From contig CP070758.1 of assembly GCA_020348925.1 (NCBI GenBank), forward strand, positions 3,949,481-4,000,937: 51,457 nucleotides of DNA. Direction: 5' to 3'. The stretch is from Gemmatimonadota bacterium (GTDB taxonomy: Bacteria; JBHIER01; G020348925). The notes under the pieces are model-generated. The model did no database searches and was not told where the DNA came from. It was given only the letters and a program-made list of their open reading frames with translations. Positions 19,837-27,233 of the stretch are shown in pieces. Position 1 is the first letter of the stretch; each line of letters starts with the position of its first letter. Both the position numbers and the translations under genes were made by a program.

Positions 19837-20643
19837 TTGAATATGCCCGCCATAGACTATTCAAAAGTTGCACATCTGTATGACATATACGTCAAAACTG
19901 ATGTCGACGTGCCGTTCTTTCTCAAGGAGGCACAGGGCTGTGATAATGTTCTGGAGCTGATGGCCGGCACGGGCCGGGTGTCCATTCCCCTCATTGAAGC
20001 CGGTCTACCTCTAACTTGTATTGACAGCTCCGGGGAAATGCTGGCGATCCTTCGTGGGAAACTTGAGGACAGAGGATTGTCTGCCGAGATTTATGAGATG
20101 GACGTCTGCAACCTGTCTCTTCGAGACACCTTTGACCTCATCATACTTCCTTTCAACTCCTTTGCTGAAATTGTATCCCCATCAGATCAGCGCAATGCGC
20201 TGTCAGCCATCAGGGAACACCTCTCCCATAGAGGCCGTTTCATATGTACATTGCACAATCCACTCATCAGGCTCGCATCAGTAGACGGACAACTCAAACA
20301 ATACGGAAAGTACTATCTCCCCGATAACACCGGAACACTTATTCTTTCCGCCATCGAAAACTACGAGCCAGAGAGGCACATGGTCAGTGGTTCCCAGTTT
20401 TATGAAATTCGAGATACGAATGGAAAAACTCTTTCCAAATATTCTATCGATATTACATTCTATCTTCACGAAAAAAACGACTTTGAAGCGTTCATTCAGT
20501 CCCAGGGTTTTTCTATCCGCAACCTGTTTGGTGATTACTCATATTCTCAGTTCGAGCCTGATACGAGTCCGTTCATGATCTGGATACTTGAAAAAGGGGA
20601 CAGTCCCCTTTTTTATAACTCACAAGGGAGGCGGAAAAAATGA
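19837..20643 (+). CDS. Class I SAM-dependent methyltransferase
   Basis: A cytosolic 268-residue protein. The SAM-binding motif I VLELMAGTGRV lies at 38-48, followed by the acidic motif LTCIDSSGEML and a motif IV region FDLIILPFNSF. Its substrate is unknown. The TTG at 19837 is preferred as the start because GAGGAGG lies 7 bp upstream; the nearby ATG at 19843 is second choice. The last codons contain a perfect terminator-like palindrome (20591-20614). The stop overlaps the start of the amidotransferase gene by 4 bp (ATGA), so the two are coupled and may act on the same pathway. The C-terminal residues GDSPLFYNSQGRRKK come partly from the palindrome. Confidence 0.85.
   Translation: MNMPAIDYSKVAHLYDIYVKTDVDVPFFLKEAQGCDNVLELMAGTGRVSIPLIEAGLPLTCIDSSGEMLAILRGKLEDRGLSAEIYEMDVCNLSLRDTFDLIILPFNSFAEIVSPSDQRNALSAIREHLSHRGRFICTLHNPLIRLASVDGQLKQYGKYYLPDNTGTLILSAIENYEPERHMVSGSQFYEIRDTNGKTLSKYSIDITFYLHEKNDFEAFIQSQGFSIRNLFGDYSYSQFEPDTSPFMIWILEKGDSPLFYNSQGRRKK
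20591..20614 (+). repeat. Terminator-like REP palindrome inside the end of the methyltransferase gene
   Basis: The bases AAAAAGGGGA, CAG, TCCCCTTTTTT form a perfect hairpin (10-bp arms, 3-base loop) ending in six Ts. GGGGACAGTCCCC palindromes of this kind are, from general knowledge, frequent REP-like elements in bacterial genomes. Here it lies within the last 20 codons of the methyltransferase and about 26 bp before the downstream start, so it could act as an intrinsic terminator or attenuator for the amidotransferase gene. Confidence 0.65.
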
Positions 20644-21332
20644 AGATCTTAGCAATCCAAAACTGCGAAATCGAAGGATTTGGGTTTTACGAACAACATC
20701 TCGTTGATCGGGGCATCGACTACAGATTGATCCACGCCTATGATGAGTGTTCCTTTCCACCGGTCGACGAATGCGATGCTTTCCTTATCGGTGGTACGCC
20801 CATATCTGCCAATGAGGTGCGTGAACACACATTTCTGCTCGAAGAATACGAATACCTCTCGGGCGCTATCGCTGCTGGAAAACCGTGCTTCGGGATTTGC
20901 TGTGGTGCCCAAATCCTGGCCCAGATTCTTGGGGCTCAGGTACGGAAGTGTGAGCAGATGGAGATTGGTGGTTATGAGGTGCGGCTTACCCCAGCAGGGC
21001 AGAGTAATCCTTTACTTGATGGATTTCCACTTCAATTCCCTGTCTTTCAGTGGCACGGTGACACTTTTGATCTTCCTGCCGATGCTGAGTTACTTGTTGA
21101 AGGTGATGTCTGCCGAAATCAGATGTTCCGGAAGGGAAATATAGCGGGCATGCTGTTCCACCTTGAAGTTACCACTAAGGAAGCGGTAAAATGGGCGGAA
21201 GAGTATGCAGATGAACTCGCCGAGGTAGATAAAAGTAAAGAACAAGTCGTAAGTGAATGTCACCAGCAGGAGCAAAAAATGAAGCCGCTTGCGAATCGGC
21301 TCATGGACAATTTTCTTAAAGATGTACTCTAA
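20640..21332 (+). CDS. Class I glutamine amidotransferase-like protein
   Basis: A 230-residue protein of the triad glutamine amidotransferase type related to the GMP-synthase glutaminase domain. The nucleophile C87 sits in GICCGAQ (85-91), and the triad completes with H174 and E176 in LFHLEVT. A charged tail of about 45 residues (from 185), probably helical, follows the domain. Family knowledge: such stand-alone domains release ammonia for an unseen synthase, or cleave gamma-glutamyl compounds. The start overlaps the methyltransferase stop by 4 bp, and a GGGAGG ribosome site lies in the end of that gene. The substrate is unknown. Confidence 0.88.
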   Translation: MKILAIQNCEIEGFGFYEQHLVDRGIDYRLIHAYDECSFPPVDECDAFLIGGTPISANEVREHTFLLEEYEYLSGAIAAGKPCFGICCGAQILAQILGAQVRKCEQMEIGGYEVRLTPAGQSNPLLDGFPLQFPVFQWHGDTFDLPADAELLVEGDVCRNQMFRKGNIAGMLFHLEVTTKEAVKWAEEYADELAEVDKSKEQVVSECHQQEQKMKPLANRLMDNFLKDVL

Positions 21333-21354
21333 TATTTAGAGAGAGAACATTCAA

Positions 21355-21555
21355 ATGAAAAGAATAGGCAAAGCAATTATTGAATTTCTGCTTACATTTG
21401 TGCTGGCCCTTGTTGTGACATCCATCGTATCCGTTCTCTGGAATTTGATAGTTCATGGTCAGGGCACAGTGGATTGGGCTACATCATTCCGGTTCGGCAT
21501 CGTGCTTGGCATCTTGTTGCCGTGGATGAATGCACGCAACAGGAAGAAGCATTAA
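21355..21555 (+). CDS. Small two-helix membrane protein
   Basis: Not recognised. The 66-residue protein has two hydrophobic segments: about 9-31 (EFLLTFVLALVVTSIVSVLW) and about 46-60 (FGIVLGILLPW), with a basic C-terminal tail, NARNRKKH. It starts 22 bp after the amidotransferase gene, with AGAGAG about 10 bp upstream of its ATG, so it probably belongs to the same transcript. Positive residues at both ends suggest both termini face the cytosol. Confidence 0.65.
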   Translation: MKRIGKAIIEFLLTFVLALVVTSIVSVLWNLIVHGQGTVDWATSFRFGIVLGILLPWMNARNRKKH

Positions 21556-21670
21556 AATAAATCAACAATAAGCATATTGTTTCCTTTAACGGAAGGGTGA
21601 GCATCTCCCCGAACCGATTTCCAAAAAGGGAATAATCCCAATACTTCTCAAAGGGTTTGAGGAACAGCAC

Positions 21671-21961
21671 ATGAGTTACTATTTTATAGCTTACATCAAG
21701 ATCTACGATCTCGAGGAATATGAAAAGTACCTTGAGGGATACGATGATATCTTCGAGAAATATAATGGCAAAGTCATCGTAGTCGATGACGGTCCCACAA
21801 TCCTTGAAGGCGATTGGCCTTATACAAGAGCCGTGGTGATCCGGTTTCCCAGTGAAGAGGAGCTACAGCACTGGTATGAGTCACCGGAATATCAGGCCCT
21901 GGCCAAACATCGCTTGCAGGCATCACAGGCGGACATCATAATTGTCAAGGGACGGGAATGA
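21671..21961 (+). CDS. DUF1330-family protein
   Basis: A 96-residue ferredoxin-like alpha+beta barrel protein. YFIAYIKIYDLEEYEKY at the start, the DDGPTILEGDWPYTRAVVIRF middle, and FPSEEELQHWYESPEYQAL all fit the DUF1330 pattern. The family has no settled function; members often sit in catabolic or stress loci. The ATG is preceded by GAGGA at 7 bp. It follows the small membrane protein by about 115 bp. Confidence 0.9.
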   Translation: MSYYFIAYIKIYDLEEYEKYLEGYDDIFEKYNGKVIVVDDGPTILEGDWPYTRAVVIRFPSEEELQHWYESPEYQALAKHRLQASQADIIIVKGRE

Positions 21962-21969
21962 GATGATTG

Positions 21970-22072
21970 TAATTCGAAGCAAGAATCTCGAATGCCGAAA
22001 CAAATCCTGAATGCATATGATAAAAACTTCCACAAGGAGTTTTGAGATTTGAATTTCGGATTTAACAGGAAA
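21970..22072. repeat. Degraded MITE-like repeat remnant
   Basis: The left part has ATTCGAAGCAAGAATCTCGA and CCGAAACAAATCC; the right part has GAGATTTGAATTTCGGATTT. The two halves are imperfect inverted copies around a unique centre. Similar strings are, from general knowledge, widespread non-coding mobile repeats in environmental bacteria. I cannot confirm other copies within this window. Confidence 0.35.
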
Positions 22073-22112
22073 CTGTGAGGACGGGCATCCTCGCAAGCCG
22101 ATGGAGTAAAAA

Positions 22113-23042
22113 ATGAAAAAATGTCGGACAGCAGCACTATTACTACTGGTGATTTTCTGTGCAACACTAACAGTGAATGGAAATCAAACAGATTCGGTTA
22201 CAACGAAAGTGGTATTACTGGGCACCGGTACCCCAAATCCTGACCCAGAACATTCCGGCAGTTCCGTTGCCGTTGTCGTCAATGAAACATCATACATCGT
22301 CGATTTTGGCCCCGGTTTGGTCCGACAAGCCGCCGCGTTATCTCCTCGATATGATGGAAATATTCAAGCCCTGGATATAATAAATTTGAAGAGGGCTTTT
22401 CTCACCCACTTACATTCGGATCATACGGTCGGCTATCCGGATCTCATTTTGACGCCGTGGGTTCAGGGAAGAGATGAACCTTTGGAAGTCTATGGATCCG
22501 AAGGAATAAAAGAGATGACGGATAACATCCTGAAGGCCTATCAGGATGACATAAAATATCGCTTGTATGGTCTCCAGCCGGCTAACAATCAGGGTTGGCG
22601 CGTTATCGCCCACGAGATAACTGAGGGTCTCATTTACGAGGATGAGCATGTTAAAGTTGAAGCCTTTTTAGTAAAACATGGGAGCTGGCCGAATGCTTAT
22701 GGTTTCAGGTTTACTACACCCGATAAGGTCATCGTCATTTCAGGCGATACGGCGCCCTGTGAAAACATCATAAAATACGGCAAGGGTGCGGACATTCTCA
22801 TTCACGAGGTCTATTCTCAGAGTGGATTTGAAAAAAAGGATGCGTTCTGGAAAATGTATCACTCTCAAAATCATACATCGACCTACGAACTCGCCGACAT
22901 TGCCAATAAGCTCAAACCGGGATTGCTCGTTTTCTATCACATTCTTTTCTGGGGTGCGACGGAAGAGCAGTTATTGGAAGAAATATCGCAAACTTACAAG
23001 GGAAAAGTCATCGTCGGATCCGACCTCGATGTGTTTGAATAG
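22113..23042 (+). CDS. Exported metallo-beta-lactamase-fold hydrolase (RNase Z-like)
   Basis: A 309-residue protein. A signal peptide (residues 1 to about 23) is followed by VVLLGTGTPNPDPEHSGSS, the opening strand-turn of the tRNase Z/arylsulfatase-type branch. The metal motif HLHSDH lies at 99-104, and later come HGSWPNAYGFRF, ISGDTAPCEN and HEVYSQSG. The late FYHILFW supplies the last metal histidine. Being secreted, it is unlikely to process tRNA; hydrolysis of an ester, lactone or phosphodiester outside the cytosol is more plausible. The start is supported by GGAG 6 bp upstream. No operon partner is evident. Confidence 0.88.
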   Translation: MKKCRTAALLLLVIFCATLTVNGNQTDSVTTKVVLLGTGTPNPDPEHSGSSVAVVVNETSYIVDFGPGLVRQAAALSPRYDGNIQALDIINLKRAFLTHLHSDHTVGYPDLILTPWVQGRDEPLEVYGSEGIKEMTDNILKAYQDDIKYRLYGLQPANNQGWRVIAHEITEGLIYEDEHVKVEAFLVKHGSWPNAYGFRFTTPDKVIVISGDTAPCENIIKYGKGADILIHEVYSQSGFEKKDAFWKMYHSQNHTSTYELADIANKLKPGLLVFYHILFWGATEEQLLEEISQTYKGKVIVGSDLDVFE

Positions 23043-23232
23043 TCGTTCTCACAATCACAAGGTAAGTTTTATCTATTTCTAAGCTGAACCATTTTTAAGA
23101 CTGAAGTACTGTATCTGTCATTCTGAACGGAGTTTCTCGAAGTGAAGAATCTCACTCATAAGGTAAGAGATTCTTCGCCCGATAAATCGTTCTCAGAATG
23201 ACATCTAAGTCATATTGGTCGCCAAGAATCGC
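23043..23232. other. Intergenic region between convergent genes, filled by a palindromic repeat
   Basis: The 190 bp separate the convergent MBL and GT39-like genes. The only structure I see is the long hairpin at 23116-23203, listed separately. No extra gene is visible. Confidence 0.6.
23116..23203. repeat. 88-bp imperfect palindrome with TGTCATTCTGA ends
   Basis: Outer arms TGTCATTCTGAACG (23116-23129) and CGTTCTCAGAATGACA (23188-23203) pair except for a 2-base bulge. Inner arms GAAGAATCTC (23144-23153) and GAGATTCTTC (23167-23176) pair perfectly. From general knowledge, TGTCATTCTGAACG...GAAGAATCTC strings are common intergenic repeats in Bacteroidetes-related and other environmental genomes. 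It lies between convergent genes and could serve both as a transcription end. Confidence 0.7.
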
Positions 23233-24984
23233 TCAATTTAAGTTGTTCATAGAACCCTGTAACCTTTGTAATGCTTCCCTGGCCTCTTTGTTATCCGGTT
23301 GTTTTTCCAAGAATGCCCTGTATTCACGGATGGCCTCGGTCGTTTTACCCTTCTTTTCGTAAATCCGCGCCATCTTGAGGCGGGCTTTCTTGAAGTGGGA
23401 TTTGATCTTCACAACCTCCTTGTACGTGTCCAAAGCCTCATCCATACGTCCGCTCATAGAGTATGTATTTCCGAGATTATAAAGTGTCGAGAGACTGCGC
23501 GGATTGATTTCAAGGTTCTTCTTGTATTCTTTGATCGCTTGTCCATATTCTTTCTTATCGAAAAAATGATTTCCGAGATTATAATGTCCTCCTCCCAGTT
23601 GAAACTTGTGGGCGTTGTCGATTTTGGATACGGACAGGAGAAAGAAGAGGAGAACAAGAATCATGAGAGCGAAACGCGACAGACCGGCTTTGCCCCTCAA
23701 CCGTTCATACATATCACTGATACCAAAAGCCGCAAATGGAATAAGAATCGACACGGCGGGCAGCCGGTATCTTGAAGAGACAAAAAAGAGCATCATGACC
23801 AGAAAATTCGCTGTGAGAAAGAAATAGAGCAGCGTCAGTTTTCTCCAGTGTTGTCTTGATACGAGCAAACCATACAGCCCAAATGAGATAATAAAAGCAT
23901 AAGGTATAAACAGAAGGCGAAGTGTTTTTATGTATTCCCTCTCCGTCGAGAGATTGTATTCCGTGGAATATTCAAAATTATTCAGGAAACGATACACCTT
24001 CATGACCTCCAATTTCATGTACCGAAGGGGATCTTCGAGAATGAATTGAATCCCTTTGCCAGACCAGTAACGAATCACCTCAGATCTCTTAAGGGATCTT
24101 CCGAGGGCCTTTTCGGCCAGCTTCTTCTCTTCCTGCCCCTGGGTCAACGGCGAACCGGAGAATTCGGAGAGAGAGACGTAGAGACCTTTTGCTCTTGGAT
24201 TGTTCCCCTGGTAAAACGTAATCCCTCCCTGGGAGGAGACGAGCACGAAATCATTGCTCACAAGGTAGTTTCTCAGTGTCACCGGCCCCACGCTTACACA
24301 AAACCCGAGAATCAGAAACGAGGTGAAGATCAATTTCCTTTTTATGGCAACGGAGAATCCTATCCATATCCAGACCAGAATAAAACCAAGAAAAAGAAGA
24401 TTTGCCGGACGATTCACGAGGGACAGACCGAGGAGTACCCCACCAATCATCCAATATATCCTCTTCGGATTATTCTTCACTTTCATGAACCATAGGAGCA
24501 CGAGAAGTGAGAGGAATACTGCCAGTGTTGTGGCCATAAGCTTCGTCTCGTAGAAGAGAAACGTCGGGTACAGGAGAGCTATGATAAAAGCGATCAAACC
24601 TGTGTTTTTGTTAAAAGCCTTCTTGCCAATAAAGTACAGTATCCCAAGGTTTAAAAACCCTAAGACCGTTTGGAACAGATATACGAGGAGATGCTCATCA
24701 CTCAGGAATTTGTAAATGACCGCAAGTAGATAAGGATATAGAGGGGCGGTATAGAAGGGCTCGGCGCCGATCCACTCCCCTGAGGCAATGGTCCTGGCTG
24801 CGGTGTCATACACTTCCGAATCGAGGAGGATATAATCGTAAAAAGGAGAGTTGAACCTGTACTCGAACATATAGATGATCCTGATCGCTGCGGCCAAAAT
24901 AATCACAAGACAGAGAATGTGTTTGTGAGTTATCATTCTTTTGAACTTCAATGTGCTCGTTCCCTTAAGTCGAAAACACCTCAT
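23233..24984 (-). CDS. GT39/ArnT-like membrane glycosyltransferase with C-terminal TPR repeats
   Basis: A 583-residue protein. The membrane part (about 20-445) opens with a helix and then an extracytoplasmic loop, LDSEVYDTAARTIASGEWIG plus FYTAPLYPYLLAVIY. Such loops are typical of polyprenyl-phosphate-sugar-dependent GT39/ArnT-type enzymes. About ten further hydrophobic segments follow. Residues 465-580 hold three TPR units (YNLGNHFFDKKEYGQAIKEY, YNLGNTYSMSGRMDEALDTY, KMARIYEKKGKTTEAIREY). Likely role: transfer of a sugar from a lipid carrier at the outer face of the inner membrane. The start is uncertain: ATG 24984 or ATG 24936, neither with a clear ribosome site. It is the only minus-strand gene in this accessory zone. 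Confidence 0.82.
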   Translation of the reverse strand: MRCFRLKGTSTLKFKRMITHKHILCLVIILAAAIRIIYMFEYRFNSPFYDYILLDSEVYDTAARTIASGEWIGAEPFYTAPLYPYLLAVIYKFLSDEHLLVYLFQTVLGFLNLGILYFIGKKAFNKNTGLIAFIIALLYPTFLFYETKLMATTLAVFLSLLVLLWFMKVKNNPKRIYWMIGGVLLGLSLVNRPANLLFLGFILVWIWIGFSVAIKRKLIFTSFLILGFCVSVGPVTLRNYLVSNDFVLVSSQGGITFYQGNNPRAKGLYVSLSEFSGSPLTQGQEEKKLAEKALGRSLKRSEVIRYWSGKGIQFILEDPLRYMKLEVMKVYRFLNNFEYSTEYNLSTEREYIKTLRLLFIPYAFIISFGLYGLLVSRQHWRKLTLLYFFLTANFLVMMLFFVSSRYRLPAVSILIPFAAFGISDMYERLRGKAGLSRFALMILVLLFFLLSVSKIDNAHKFQLGGGHYNLGNHFFDKKEYGQAIKEYKKNLEINPRSLSTLYNLGNTYSMSGRMDEALDTYKEVVKIKSHFKKARLKMARIYEKKGKTTEAIREYRAFLEKQPDNKEAREALQRLQGSMNNLN

Positions 24985-25257
24985 TGTATGTTTGGCATGT
25001 CTTCATCCATTAATACCAACAGCCACCTCCGAATAGAGTCTAATATACAACATGCATTCCATATAAGGCAACATCTCCTCCCGAAAAATATAAGGAACAG
25101 TCCTCTTTTTCCTTGATTGGTCTGACATGAGACCTGAAAGGTGAATATCCCAAGAGCTAATTAGACTGAGACTCCATTTTTCTCTGATTACAAAGAGTTT
25201 GACAAATATCAGCAGACGATGCACATTACATATGTATACCACATGGAGGCACATAGA
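24985..25257. other. Divergent intergenic region with a TACATATGTA palindrome
   Basis: The region separates the minus-strand GT39-like gene from the plus-strand RHH gene. A TTGACA at 25199-25204 could be a -35 box, but no good -10 lies at the right distance. TACATATGTA (25227-25236) is a perfect palindrome just ahead of the RHH ribosome site and could be an operator. Confidence 0.35.
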
Positions 25258-25407
25258 ATGCTCAGGATACCGATTTATCTGACAGACGAAGAACAAAAAG
25301 TCTTAAAAGCCATAGCTGATCGCTTAGGCCTAAGCCAAAGTGAAATTATACGAGGAGCCTTCGATCGAAATATTCCGCAATATCAAAAGAAAATTCGACT
25401 CGACTGA
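25258..25407 (+). CDS. Ribbon-helix-helix (CopG/antitoxin-like) small DNA-binding protein
   Basis: A protein of 49 residues from ATG 25258, chosen because GGAGG lies 8 bp upstream; the frame extends back to 25219. The strand RIPIYLTDEEQ, the helix KVLKAIADRLGL and the second helix SQSEIIRGAFDRNI fit the RHH fold of antitoxins and small repressors. No toxin gene follows. Past the TGA stop, the same frame continues LRKAEAFGRI for 19 codons before a TAA, resembling the tail of longer relatives, so the gene may be truncated by a stop codon. A TACATATGTA palindrome lies upstream. Confidence 0.7.
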   Translation: MLRIPIYLTDEEQKVLKAIADRLGLSQSEIIRGAFDRNIPQYQKKIRLD

Positions 25408-25732
25408 CTCCGTAAAGCCGAGGCATTTGGTCGGATCGCACCGATTTACCATATTTTGGAGCAATAAAGCGAGAAACAAAATAATTTTCGATAAATCCCG
25501 TTAAAGAAAAAAATGGCTATAATTCCCATTCCTCTCAACTTCTTTCCCTATTATCAACTCCGCTTGTATGATTTACTTATCACAACCTTAGCATGAAATA
25601 CCGATGTATATCTTCAGCTTGATTTATTAATCCATAATCGTTAAAATTCCGACGATTATTTCAAAGATGATTCAGTTGCGTTTTACAAATCTGCTCTTAT
25701 CTTATATACTACAATTGAAAAGGAGGTGAACG
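25408..25732. other. AT-rich intergenic region before the exported methyltransferase-domain gene
   Basis: The first 60 bp read through in the RHH frame and may be a truncated tail. The rest is AT-rich with no gene I can support. A promoter-like element is listed at 25683-25710. Confidence 0.5.
25683..25710 (+). promoter_or_regulatory. Promoter-like element for the exported methyltransferase-domain gene
   Basis: TTTACA (25683-25688), a 16-base spacer and TATACT (25705-25710). This places the transcript start near 25716, just before the strong ribosome site AAAGGAGGTG at 25719-25728. The leader would be under 20 bases. Confidence 0.5.
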
Positions 25733-27109
25733 ATGAAAAAATATACCATCCCATGTTTGGTTGTACTGACAGCTCTGTTCATCATAATTTCTATAACTTC
25801 ACTCATTTCAAACATCACCGCCTTGAGCTCCCAGGATTCCAGCACTAAAGAAATTGAAGGAAGTAAAAGGAACTATGCCGATTCTTTAAATACGCTTCCC
25901 TCAGTGGAGCAGATTCTGGAGCGATACATTCAGGCCATCGGAGGACGCGAGGCCATCGAGAGACTGACGAGCCGAGTGTGCACGGGGAAACTGATCCACG
26001 ATATTCCCTGGAGAAAACCTCCCTACGAAGAAGTACCTTTTGAGGCATATGCAAGAACTCCTGACAAATCGCTCTATATCGAGCACAGATCAGATGGTAT
26101 CTACAAGGAGGTATTCAACGGTAAAATTGGTTGGACCCAAGACGCCGACAGCATCACAATCGAAGAGAGTCCGAAGAGGTCGAAACTCGAGTTCCTCATG
26201 GATTCGCAGGGCGCTCTGCACATAGAGAATTACTTTCCCGGTCTTACTGTGGCAGGTAAGGACACCCTCTATGGACGTGAAGTTTACGCAGTCGAACCGG
26301 AAGGGCTCAAAAAAGCCCATTACTCATGTAACTTCGACGTCAAGACCGGCATGCTGATCTACATCGGCTACTACTGGGAATTGCTGGACTACCGCGAAGT
26401 GGACGGCGTTAAGTGCCCCTTTCGTATCGCCATGAGCAGGAAGAGTGGGTCGAGCACCTACGTCTTCGATGAGGTAAAGCACAACACCTCCATAGACGAG
26501 TCACTCTTCATCCCACCTGATACTGATGAAGCCTTGGAAGATCCCTTCCGGGGCATCGACGACCCGAAGGTCCTGCCTATGCTCAAGCACCTGCCCTACG
26601 AGCATGGGGGCATGAACATTCCACCCCAGGACGGCCGTTTTCTCTATAATCTTATTACAAAAAACGATTACACGCGAGGACTGGAGATCGGTACCTCCAA
26701 CGGGTACTCCACACTGTGGCTGGGGCTGGCTTTCCGAAAGACCGGCGGCAAGGTGATCACCATCGAGATAGAGTCTTTGAGAGCCAAGGAAGCCATGGAG
26801 AACTTCCGCAAGGCAGGACTGGACCATGTCATTGACACGAGAATCAACGACGCCTTCGAGGAGATCCCCAAGATCGAAGGGGATTTCGATTTTGTTTTCA
26901 TGGACGTCTGGAAGTCGGACTACATCAAATTCCTGCGATTATTGAGGGACAGGATCAGGCCCGGTGGCGCCATAACCGCTCACAACGTCAGTTCGCAATC
27001 TCATAGCATGCAGGATTTCCTGGATGCTATCCGGAACGATCCCGATCTTGAGACGACCTTACACGAGACAAGTGAGGCGTGGATATCGGTCAGTATTAAG
27101 CGAGAATAG
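25733..27109 (+). CDS. Exported or membrane-anchored fusion: LolA-like domain plus O-methyltransferase domain
   Basis: A 458-residue protein. An N-terminal hydrophobic segment (8-31) after MKKY acts as a signal peptide or anchor. Residues about 55-262 look like the beta-rich outer-membrane-lipoprotein-sorting type domain: SVEQILERYIQAIGGREAIE, VFNGKIGWTQD, GREVYAVEPEG, LLDYREVDGVKCPF. Residues about 275-456 form a class I methyltransferase of the catechol/caffeoyl-CoA type: motif I LEIGTSNGYS (317-326), VITIEIE, FDFVFMDVWKSDY, and RPGGAITAHNV. SAM is not normally available outside the cytosol, so the topology is puzzling. The ribosome site is strong (AAAGGAGGTG). No partner gene points to a substrate. 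Confidence 0.8.
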   Translation: MKKYTIPCLVVLTALFIIISITSLISNITALSSQDSSTKEIEGSKRNYADSLNTLPSVEQILERYIQAIGGREAIERLTSRVCTGKLIHDIPWRKPPYEEVPFEAYARTPDKSLYIEHRSDGIYKEVFNGKIGWTQDADSITIEESPKRSKLEFLMDSQGALHIENYFPGLTVAGKDTLYGREVYAVEPEGLKKAHYSCNFDVKTGMLIYIGYYWELLDYREVDGVKCPFRIAMSRKSGSSTYVFDEVKHNTSIDESLFIPPDTDEALEDPFRGIDDPKVLPMLKHLPYEHGGMNIPPQDGRFLYNLITKNDYTRGLEIGTSNGYSTLWLGLAFRKTGGKVITIEIESLRAKEAMENFRKAGLDHVIDTRINDAFEEIPKIEGDFDFVFMDVWKSDYIKFLRLLRDRIRPGGAITAHNVSSQSHSMQDFLDAIRNDPDLETTLHETSEAWISVSIKRE

Positions 27110-27116
27110 CAGTGTG

Positions 27117-27139
27117 ACCTTTTCAAAGGTATATTTATT
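27117..27139 (+). terminator. Weak terminator-like hairpin after the methyltransferase-domain gene
   Basis: ACCTTT (27117-27122) pairs with AAAGGT (27125-27130) and is followed by ATATTTATTT. The stem is short and AT-rich with a 2-base loop, so it is only a possible terminator. Confidence 0.3.
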
Positions 27140-27233
27140 TGAGCGGGGCTTAAAGTTGATGCTCCCCTCTCGTTTCCCCGCGATAGGGACAGGTCCGATT
27201 ACTTCACCTCTTGTGCTTAGGAAGGAATAAATT

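Noticed and set aside
25219-25257. Longer RHH protein from ATG 25219
   Set aside because: The ribosome site GGAGG lies inside this stretch, 8 bp before ATG 25258, and the RHH fold begins exactly there.
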